A DNA stretch of 64,000 nucleotides from Anaerolineales bacterium (GTDB taxonomy: Bacteria; Chloroflexota; Anaerolineae; Anaerolineales; Villigracilaceae), in contig JACKAW010000006.1 of assembly GCA_020634885.1 (NCBI GenBank), positions 128,501-192,500 of the forward strand, in the 5' to 3' direction. This document shows positions 7,215-16,500 of the stretch, piece by piece (within the stretch, counting starts at the first letter, position 1; the number at the start of each line of letters is the position of its first letter). The notes under the pieces were generated by a model. The model searched no databases and was not told the DNA's origin. It worked only from the letters and a program-made list of their open reading frames with translations. Both the position numbers and the translations under genes were made by a program.

Positions 7215-8492
7215 ATGCTCAAAATAATTCTTAATGCGTCGAATCCTATTATGCCGTTCTGCGAACCGGCGCGTGAGCTTCGTATTCAAAACACCCCCCT
7301 TTGGCTGAATCAGCGTGAAATGCTTGCGCCGTATGTAACCCGTGAAATGGAATATAAACAAGGGGAGCGCCTTACACCGGTAAGGGAACCTGCTATCGTT
7401 TATCGCGATAACCTGTACTTTGATAAACCCTACATCACTGCATTTATGAAAGAGGCATTGAAACGCAATCGTCCTGTACGGGCTGCCTTCCGTGCGGATG
7501 ACCCGGCTTTTCGGGAACATGCTCTGCCGCTTTCCACATCCTATACCCCGGCTGGAAGTTTGTATCTGGCTGATTTGTGGTATTACCCCAACGGCCCGGT
7601 TGCAGGCGCAGAACCATTGGTAATCGACCTGCAATCAAAAGAGATCGGTTATTACCATGTTCCTACATATATGGCAGATAAAAGCGGTGATTTGATCTTC
7701 CAAGTCCCTTTACGCTCTTTCATTGCCATTGATTCATGGGTTCATATTTTTATTGCGGATATGGTATTTGGTCAATTTACGCGCGGCGCACGCTTTGAGA
7801 AACGCGCAAACGAAGAACTTGCTTTTAAACTCAAGATCATTGGAAAAGCCATTTACGAAGGGCGCCAGGTTCTGGAGTGTTCTGAGGCAGTACAGGTTGG
7901 GGAAAACTGTGTCATTGACCCCAGTGCCATCATCAAAGGACCGACCATCATCGGTAATAACGTGACCATAAACGCCGGTGCGGTGATCGATAACTCTTAT
8001 ATTGGAAATAACGTCAACATTGGGCAGGGCGCTCAAGTGATGTTATCGGTTGTGGGGGATGGGGCTTTTCTGCCATTTCGTGCGGCATTGTTCATGACGA
8101 CCATGATGGAACACTCCATGTTGGCGCAGAATACCTGCTTGCAGATGTGTGTCGTTGGGCGTAACACCTTTATTGGCGCCGGTTCCACATGGACAGATTA
8201 CAACCTTATCCCCGCGCCGATCCGCGCTCGTGATGGGAACGGGAACATCAGCATTTCCAACCGACCTGTGATGGGCGGCGCAGTGGGGCATAATTGCCGT
8301 ATTGGCTCCGGGATGATTATTTACCCGGCACGTACCATCGAGTCGGATGTGGTGCTGGCGGCGTCTGCTGAGAGGCGAGTTATTGATCGCGATATTACCT
8401 TCGACCAAAGCGACCATCATAAATTGCGGTTGGCACATTTACATCAAACACCCTATCATAAAAAATCGAAAGCTGAGGTTGAATCCTGGTAA
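7215..8492 (+). CDS. Left-handed beta-helix (hexapeptide repeat) protein
   Basis: 425 residues. Residues from about 225 to 400 contain hexapeptide-like repeats such as VIDPSAIIKGPTIIGNNVTI and later turns with Ile/Val at i and Gly/Asn at the corners, the left-handed beta-helix of acyl- and nucleotidyl-transferases. The N-terminal 220 residues (PLWLNQREML, DDPAFREHAL) have no motif I recognise and lack a GlmU-type nucleotide site. The repeat part may form a trimeric acyltransferase or a structural scaffold. It ends 3 bases before the acyl-ACP-reductase-like gene, so the two are translationally coupled; a joint role in acyl or lipid chemistry is an inference from that spacing. Confidence 0.7.
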   Translation: MLKIILNASNPIMPFCEPARELRIQNTPLWLNQREMLAPYVTREMEYKQGERLTPVREPAIVYRDNLYFDKPYITAFMKEALKRNRPVRAAFRADDPAFREHALPLSTSYTPAGSLYLADLWYYPNGPVAGAEPLVIDLQSKEIGYYHVPTYMADKSGDLIFQVPLRSFIAIDSWVHIFIADMVFGQFTRGARFEKRANEELAFKLKIIGKAIYEGRQVLECSEAVQVGENCVIDPSAIIKGPTIIGNNVTINAGAVIDNSYIGNNVNIGQGAQVMLSVVGDGAFLPFRAALFMTTMMEHSMLAQNTCLQMCVVGRNTFIGAGSTWTDYNLIPAPIRARDGNGNISISNRPVMGGAVGHNCRIGSGMIIYPARTIESDVVLAASAERRVIDRDITFDQSDHHKLRLAHLHQTPYHKKSKAEVESW

Positions 8493-8495
8493 ATC

Positions 8496-9584
8496 ATGGA
8501 CTCGTTTGCGTTCATCATCCACCCCATTGATCCCAAGCGCGACGTGAGCCGGAAATTCCCATTTTTGGGAAAAGTGCTTACAGAGAGGCAGATCGACTTT
8601 TTTTCCACATTTTTCCCTCCGGTCTATATTTCCGAAATCGAAGGAATTACATCCCAGTCCACTGGGAAGCAGATCAAAGGTTGGTTCCTTGCATGTCCGT
8701 ATACTCCGCGCCGTATGATGGAGTTGCCTGAGCGGACGGTCTATCGTAAAATTGTCCAAACAGGGCTTGCTGCAGAGAAATTGGGAGCACAAATCCTTGG
8801 GTTGGGCGCATTTACTTCGGTAGTGGGGGATGCCGGAGTGACAATTGCCCAACAACTTGATATCCCCGTTACCACTGGTGACTCGTATACGATCATGATG
8901 GCGGTACAAGCCATTCGTGAGGCAGCGAAGGTAATGGGCATTAATATGAAGGATGCCACTGTTGCTGTCGTAGGCGCCACTGGGTCTATAGGGCGCGTCT
9001 GTGCAGAGTTGATCGCCGGGGAGGTTGCGCGTACCCTACTCATTGCCCGGGATGAGAAAAAACTCGCAGTATTGCACGACCGGCTAAAGGTCCATGCGAG
9101 AAGCGAACTTTGTACAAGTACGAAAATGGATGTTCTGAAGGAAGCGCATCTTATCCTGACCGTGACCAGTGCCATCCATGATGTGATCCACCCGGAACAC
9201 CTTATGCCCGGAAGTGTCGTTTGCGATGTGGCGCGCCCTCGTGATGTTTCTGCAATGGTCGCGGCGAAGAGAGATGATATATTAGTGATTGATGGCGGTA
9301 TGGTGGACGTGCCGGGTTCAGTTGATTTCCACTTTAATTTTGGTTTTCCTGAAGGCAAAGCATATGCCTGCATGGCAGAAACAATCGCTCTTGCATTGGA
9401 AGGCAGGTTTGAAGATTACACTGTAGGCAAGGAAATTACCGTTGAACGTGTAAAGGAAATCACAGAGATTGCAGATAGACACGGGTTTCGGATGAGCGGG
9501 TTTCGTTCTTTTGAAAAAGAAGTAACTGAAGAACAGATTGATACGATCCGCAAGAATGCCCGTGGAAAACAAAAACAAAGATAA
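8496..9584 (+). CDS. Homologue of long-chain acyl-ACP reductase (fatty-aldehyde forming)
   Basis: 362 residues. The dinucleotide-binding motif is GATGSIG near residue 159. Around it are LGAFTSVV near 107 and TGDSYT near 128, both placed as in cyanobacterial AAR. ACMAE with Cys292 aligns with the catalytic Cys of Synechococcus AAR (near residue 294 there), and the C-terminus keeps GKEITVERV and HGFR. AAR reduces acyl-ACP or acyl-CoA to aldehyde with NADPH through a Cys thioester. Length and motif spacing agree with the family. No aldehyde-deformylating oxygenase gene is present in the window, so the aldehyde could feed alcohol, wax or ether-lipid synthesis. It could also be a related short-chain oxidoreductase of unknown substrate. 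Confidence 0.75.
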   Translation: MDSFAFIIHPIDPKRDVSRKFPFLGKVLTERQIDFFSTFFPPVYISEIEGITSQSTGKQIKGWFLACPYTPRRMMELPERTVYRKIVQTGLAAEKLGAQILGLGAFTSVVGDAGVTIAQQLDIPVTTGDSYTIMMAVQAIREAAKVMGINMKDATVAVVGATGSIGRVCAELIAGEVARTLLIARDEKKLAVLHDRLKVHARSELCTSTKMDVLKEAHLILTVTSAIHDVIHPEHLMPGSVVCDVARPRDVSAMVAAKRDDILVIDGGMVDVPGSVDFHFNFGFPEGKAYACMAETIALALEGRFEDYTVGKEITVERVKEITEIADRHGFRMSGFRSFEKEVTEEQIDTIRKNARGKQKQR

Positions 9585-9671
9585 CGGCAAAATAACGCTT
9601 GAACAAAAGTTGCTTGGTTCGAATAATAGCCCTGTTTTTATAATAATTTCGACAAGCAGCAGGAGGCTTAC

Positions 9672-10577
9672 ATGGGAACTGCTCGCCTTTTGGTAGTGGA
9701 AGACGACCTTGACATTGCCAATATGTTAAAAATTTATTTCACAGGTTTGCAATTTGAGGTGGATGTTGCCAACCGTGGACGTGATGCGCTGGAGAAAACC
9801 CGGCAGGTGCTGCCGCACCTGATCGTACTGGATATCATGCTGCCGGATATTGACGGATATGAAGTCTGCCGTACGCTGCGCACAAACACGCGTACTAGTC
9901 ACATCCCTGTGATCTTCCTGACGCAAAAAGATGAGCGCAGTGATAAACTGCAAGGGCTTGAACTTGGCGCAGATGACTACATTACCAAGCCATTTGATAT
10001 TGAGGAACTAAAACTGCGGGTGCAGGGTGCCATTCGTCGTGCAGAGCGTGAAAGCCTTACCGATCCACGCTCAGGGTTGCCTGCCGGACGGCTGATCGAA
10101 GAACAGCTTCGGCGCATTATTCGTGAAAAATCCTGGTCGCTGTTGGATTTGCGTGTTAATAACTTTGAAGCCTTCAAAGATGTATATGGTTTTGTTGCTG
10201 GCGATGATGTCATGCGTTTTGCCGCCATGTTGATTGGTGAAGTCGTGGATGAGTTGGGAACCCCAAATGATTTTATTGGTCATGCGGGGGGAGATAACTT
10301 CATTATCATCACGACGACGGAGTCGGCTCCTTTGATCCGACAGAAGATCAAGGATCGTTTTGCAGAAGAAGTGCAGAGCCACTATAATTTCATAGACCGT
10401 CAACAGGGCTTTATTCAGGTGCCGAAAGCGGATGGTTTGGTGGAAAAGGCGGGTTTTATGAACTTCTCTGCGGGGATCATTTCTCCCGATGAGAACGCCT
10501 TTGCAGATATTCGAGAGATCACCGAACTGGCTGCTGAAGCGCGCCGTCAGGATGCGGCGACTGCAACGAGCGCCTAA
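9672..10577 (+). CDS. Response regulator with degenerate GGDEF domain
   Basis: 301 residues. Receiver domain 1-125: acidic pocket EDD (10-12), phosphoacceptor Asp54 in VLDIMLP, Thr in FLTQK and Lys in ITKPFD. Residues 135-290 follow a GGDEF fold (NNFEAFKDVYGFVAGDDVMRF, then GHAGGDNFII), but the signature is GGDNF rather than GGDEF, so diguanylate cyclase activity is doubtful; it may bind nucleotide without catalysis. ATG follows AGGAGG. It lies 18 bases before the giant kinase gene and is its likely partner. Confidence 0.85.
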   Translation: MGTARLLVVEDDLDIANMLKIYFTGLQFEVDVANRGRDALEKTRQVLPHLIVLDIMLPDIDGYEVCRTLRTNTRTSHIPVIFLTQKDERSDKLQGLELGADDYITKPFDIEELKLRVQGAIRRAERESLTDPRSGLPAGRLIEEQLRRIIREKSWSLLDLRVNNFEAFKDVYGFVAGDDVMRFAAMLIGEVVDELGTPNDFIGHAGGDNFIIITTTESAPLIRQKIKDRFAEEVQSHYNFIDRQQGFIQVPKADGLVEKAGFMNFSAGIISPDENAFADIREITELAAEARRQDAATATSA

Positions 10578-10595
10578 TTTGGCGGTCTGGTTTCA

Positions 10596-13500
10596 ATGAA
10601 CTTTGGGACGGGTATCGGTGTATTCATTGCCGGGCTGGTGGTTATTACACTGGCTTGGTTTTTGTTGCGCCTGCTTATTCGCAACCAATCGCCTTCGTAC
10701 TCTGAACCGATTTCACAACTTAACCCAGGAAGAGAAATAAAAGAAGCGATCATCGTTATTCAGCCCGGTGGACGGGTGGAATATCTTAGCCCGTCGGTAC
10801 GGGCTTTTTTCAATTTACGGGAAGATGAATCTTACGATCTTGAACGCCTGGCTCGTTTTGTACGCCCCTCAGATGATTTTATTGATCTGTGTGTAACCCC
10901 GGGCATCAAGCGGGTTTCCATAGGTGGGAAGCCTGCTGAACTTGCTTCGTATGAAGTGCCTGGAAATTACCCGCGTATTTTGGTTTCCATTCGCGGGCGT
11001 GAAACTTCCGTCTCATCAGACGTGGGGAATGAAAGTGAAAGCGCCAACGAAATCTTACAAGTGGTTACAGATTTCAGCCAAAGTATTGCTGCAAGCTTTG
11101 ACCTGGAAAATACCGTCCGCACAATTTTAGATCATGTGAGTCGGCTTGTTCCTGCGGATGTGATCGAGTTGAAGTTATGGAACGAAGAACGCAAAGCGTT
11201 GATGCCATTCCGTTATCAAAATATTGGCGCGGGTAAGATTATCACAGCAACGCTCTCCCGATTTGGAGAGTTGACAGACCAGTTGTCGATGCGGCGTATC
11301 CCGCTTATGTACAACTCTGTGGGTGAGATGGATGAGTTTAACTCTCAAGCAGAACTAAACCCTATTCAGTCTTATCTGGGTATCCCACTTTTGGCGGGCG
11401 GAGAGTTGGTTGGCACTCTCGAAGTGGGTCAGTTAAATAGCGGAGCCTTCGGCTCTCACGATTTGAATATTCTCCATCTGGTTTCAGGGCAGGTGGCTAT
11501 TGCCATCCGCAATGCGCGATTGTACGAAGATGAGCAGAAGCGCCGCGCAGAGTTGACCGGACTTGCGGGGTTGAACCGAGTCTTTGGTTCTGTGCGTGAT
11601 GGACAGGATGTGATCTCACAATTGGTTGAAAGCATTGCGCCCTTGTTCGATGCTGAGATCATAGGCTTTTTAATTTTTGATGAGACAAAACACTCGCTTG
11701 AAGGAAGAGTCCCCTTTCGCGGGCTTCCCGACCATTTCGTTGAGATCTACCGAGTGAACATTCCCGCAGACAGTCCGGCAGATAAGATCATTACTGGGCA
11801 TGAGCCGATCTTAACATCCAACGCCATGGCAGATGAGATTTGGCGCACCCTAGGGCTGGCAGATGTGGCAACCGCTGCGAGTTTGCGCGATATCGCCCTC
11901 ATGCCGCTTCTTTCTTCGGGACATATGCATGGTTACCTGCAAGTGGGTCACCACGCCCGGGGAGTGACCTCTTTCAATAATGAAGAGATCCGTTTGATGG
12001 GCATTGTTGCCAACCAGGCAGCTTCGATCATTGAAAACGTTTTACTTATGCAGCAAGCCCGGGTTCGTGCCCAACGTGCAGATTCTTTAAAGCGCATTGC
12101 CAGCCTGGCAGCTTCATCTGCAACATTGGATGAGATTCTAAAATTCTCCATGCTTGAATTGGCGCGCCTTTTCAATATTGACAGTGGGGCATTTTTTCTT
12201 GTGGACGAAGCACGCGGTAGATTGGTGCTGAACCGGGAATCCATGTATGGGGTTTCAAGTGATTTGGATGAGACCTTTATTCAAATATTTGTGGATGATC
12301 CTCAATATCGTCATACGGTGTCCGGGAGTAAACGCGCTTTTATTTCAGGACATCTTAGCTCTGATCGGCGCATTCGCCCTTTGTATCGCCCGCTTGCCGG
12401 CGCATTAGCGATGGAGTCTGCCATGGTAATTCCCCTGGTGGCGCGCGACCGGAGCCTGGGTGAATTGATGCTTGGCAGCATCAAGCCCGATTTTTTTAAT
12501 TCTTCTGATTTGCAAACGGTTTCCACAGCAGCTGGGCAGATCGCCGCCGCAGTGGAAACTGCGGGGTTGCTTTCCCAAACTGATGACACTCTTCGTAAAC
12601 GAGTAGATCAACTTTCTGCAATTACCAAGGTGAACCGGGAACTGATTTCTTCGTTGGATACCAATCACCTGCTCAGTGTGCTGCATGATGAAGCGATACG
12701 AATTGCCAAAGCAGATTGCGCCTCTGTAGTTTTATTCTCACACTCGAGTTCCCCCGCCGATCCCATCATTGAACTTTCAACCGGTTGTCACCGTGCATCT
12801 ACTGTCACGAATGTTGAAAGAAATGTATTACGAAACAGTGAACCGATGCTGATCGCTGATTTTGTGCAGGACGCCATGCTTCCGCCGCATGAAGATGTGC
12901 GCTCGGCGGTTATTCTTCCCATCACGCATCATGCACGTCCCCTTGGTTTGTTAGCTGTTCATGCTGCTCGCCCGGGATTTTTTACACCTGAAACAGTTGA
13001 GTTATTACAATTACTTACTTCTCAATCTGGCGTTGCACTGAGTAGCGCCCATCGGTACCAGACTGAGAAGCAACACAGCGAGTTAATGCGCCGTCGCGCA
13101 GATACACTTGTGCGGCTTACAGATATCAGCCAGAACCTTGGCATTGACCAACCTCTGGACCAGGCGCTTCAAATGATTGCTCGGGGTATTCGAGATGCCA
13201 CTCCTTTTCGTGTGGTACTCATCAGCCTGCTTGAGGCAGATTCGGGTCAGCTACGGCGGGTGACGTCTGTTGGGCTATCTCAGGAAACATGGAATGAACT
13301 ATCTGCACGCAAACAGCCATTATCCAGTGTGCAACAGTTAATGCGACCCGAATTCAAGAGCGGCAATTCCTACTTTATTCCTGCCAATCAGACTCCCATC
13401 ATTCCGCCAGATGTACATCGCGTGACGCTTGATACAGGCACAATCGTAGAACAGGGTGTCGAAACTTGGAAACCCGAAGATTTCCTGATAATTCCGCTTG

Positions 13501-16500
13501 AAAGTTCAGAAGGAGATTTGATCGGTCTGATCAGCCTGGACGACCCATCTGATGGATTGCGCCCGGACAAAGCAACGATCGAATCTTTGGAAGTTTTTGC
13601 CTCCCAAGCCGCGCTCTTGATAGGGAATACCTTACGCCAGATCGAATTGCGTTCTCGCATTGATCAGTTGTCTTCGGCTTTTGATCGCCAGCAAAAACTG
13701 ATCGACATGGCAAAAGACGACCTGCCTGTTCTTTTACGTAAGGACCTTGAGCAGACCATTTCTTTACACAACCTCGACCGGCGTGCTCAGCGCGTTCGTG
13801 CAGGTTTGGCGATCACTGAATCTGTAAGCCGCCAATTAGATGCTGGCTCTGCCCTTTCTGCGCTTGGGCGCGAAACCCTTACCCAACTTGGCATGGCAGT
13901 TGCGTTGATCGCAGAAAATACAGCAGATGGACCTCGTTTGCTCCATGTATTAGGCAGTCTGCCGCGCTCAACCAATGTTGAAGCATTGTTCGGTCAACGT
14001 AACCCGTTGCGGGCATGTCTGCAAAGCGGAAAACCCATCCTCATCCCAAACCTTGATGAAGATGACGAATGGCGCGATGCTGCCCTGCTAACTTCCCTGC
14101 GTGCCAAAGGTGTGATCTGTTTGCCGGTGGCAGTGGAGGGTAAGCCCATTTCCGCCATGCTGGCAGCAAGCCCTGAACCCATGCCCGCCTTCACAGATGA
14201 AGACCGGCATGTATATACCCAGATTTCACAACAGACATCGGTTATTCTGCAGAATATCTCCCTATTAAATACAACCCGCCGCAGGTTGGATGAAGTGAAC
14301 CTGCTGCTTGATTTTAGCCGCCAACTCTCCGGCATGGATGCAAATTCTATTGTTGGTGCGTTGCTTACCAGCGCCCGCCGCGTCATTCCTCATGCACATG
14401 CAGGGGTGGTACTGGTCTGGAATCAGAAGATCGAACAGCTTGTCCCACTCGCTGTTTCAGGCTATGCCGATAACGATAGCATGATGAAGATCAATTATCG
14501 CATCGGTGAAGCCTTGCCAGGTATGGCATTCATGAACCGAAAAGCCCGCCGCGTAGATGAAATTAACTTCCCGCGTGATTACAACCTCAACACCGAAAAT
14601 CTTGCGCATTACCGCCAGGCAACTGGTGGACGTTTGCCAGTGTCCTGTTTGCTTGTGCCCATTGTAGCCACCGAGCAAAACCTTGGTCTGCTAATTTTGG
14701 ATAATTTCAATACAACCAACGCCTTCCGCACAGAAGACGAGACTTTGCTTGTTTCCCTTTCACAGCAGGTGGCGCTCTCGCTCGATAATATGCGCCTTGT
14801 GGAAACTTCACAGGAACGTGCGGGGCAGTTACAGGCTTTGAATGAGGCGTCTGCTTCGTTGACTTCGAGTTTAAGCACTGAACAACTGATCCACTCATTG
14901 ATCGATCAATTAAGTTACATTATTCCATTTGATACCGCCACACTCTGGCTGCGTGAAAAAGATCGGCTTGCTGTGGTTTCAACTCGCGGCTTTTCTGATA
15001 TTGAAGAACGCCAGGGGTTATCCGTCTCAGTTTCTGACAGCGCACTTTTCAAAGAACTGGCACAGACAGGTCAGCCTATTTTTGTTAAAGATGTTCGTGA
15101 GGACCATCGCTTTCCGCCTGTGGATGCTCCGCGCCTTTCATGGCTTGGTGTGCCACTTATTTACAAAGGCGAACTTGTGGGGGTACTTGCTGTAGAGAAA
15201 TGGCAGTCAAACTACTATACACGGGAACAAATTCAATCAGGGTTTACTTTTGCTAGCCAGGCGGCGGTTTCACTTGAAAACTCACGCCTTTTTGAAGATA
15301 GCGTAAAACGTGCCACTGAACTTGACCGGCGTTCACAACGTTTGAATGCGCTTAACCGCTTCACATCCACCCTGACACGCTCATTGGATGCTGACCAGAT
15401 CATGTCTGCCACTGCGGATGAACTTTTCCAATCCTTGAACGCCAGCCGCGTTTCTCTGGTAACCTTTGATCGCGGACAGAATTTATGGAATTACACCACG
15501 CCGCGTTTCCGCTTGAAACTGCCGCGCCTCCTTCCAGATGCCCCGATCTTCAGTCGGTTGCGGGATTCTCGGGGCATATTTAATACAGATGACGTCCGCG
15601 GTGAACCAGACCTTGTTTCCATATTGGAGATGTTGGGAGAAGATACTCGTGCCTTGTTGATCCTCCCCCTCCTTAGTAATGGGATGGTTTCGGCTCTGGC
15701 GTTTGTCCAACTAATGGGCGAGAACCGCTTTGGAATCAATGAGCTGGAAGTAGCGCGTACCATTGTCAATCAGTCAAGTATTGCGCTTGAGAATGCCCGC
15801 CTTTATCAAACATCCGTTCGCATGGCAGACCGTTTTGCTGTGTTGAACGAAACCAGTTCTCTTGTAGGGGCAAGCCTCAATGCGGATGAAATTTACAGCG
15901 CTGTTCATCAGGCAGCAGAACGCCTTTTGCCGCTTGATTCTATGGTCATTTCATTGCTTGATGTGGATGCCGATGAGGTAGACCCCGTATATATTTATGA
16001 CCGTGGAAAACGGTTTTCTAGTGAACGTATTCCATTTGGCTCTGGACTAAGCAGTGAAGTAATTCGTTCAGGGAAACCATTTCTCATTGACGATGCCGCC
16101 AAGGAAAAAGAAATAAATTACGTAGAAGCGGGCGATGATAGTGATGGTACACGATCCATTTTGGCTGTACCCATGATCCTTGGTGGGCGCGCGCTGGGTA
16201 TGCTTTCGGTGCAGAGTTATCAGGTTGGAATTTACACAGCCGAAGATACTCAACTTCTTGGAACGCTGGCAAACCAGGCAATTGTTGCCATCCAAAATGG
16301 ACGGCTCTTTAACGAGACCCAAACCCTCGCCGCAGAACTCGAAATGCGTGTGTTGGAGCGCACAGGGCAATTGCAGCGTGAAAAACAGAATACCGATACC
16401 TTGCTCCGCATTCTTACAGAAGTTTCTTCCAGCCTCGACCTAGACCGCGCTCTCAATAGAACCCTTTCATTACTGAATGAAGCGTCTGGAGCAGAACAGG

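Noticed and set aside
13388..15769. Several minus-strand frames of 60-130 codons within the giant kinase gene
   Set aside because: Overlap a strongly supported coding frame and show no family motif or ribosome site.
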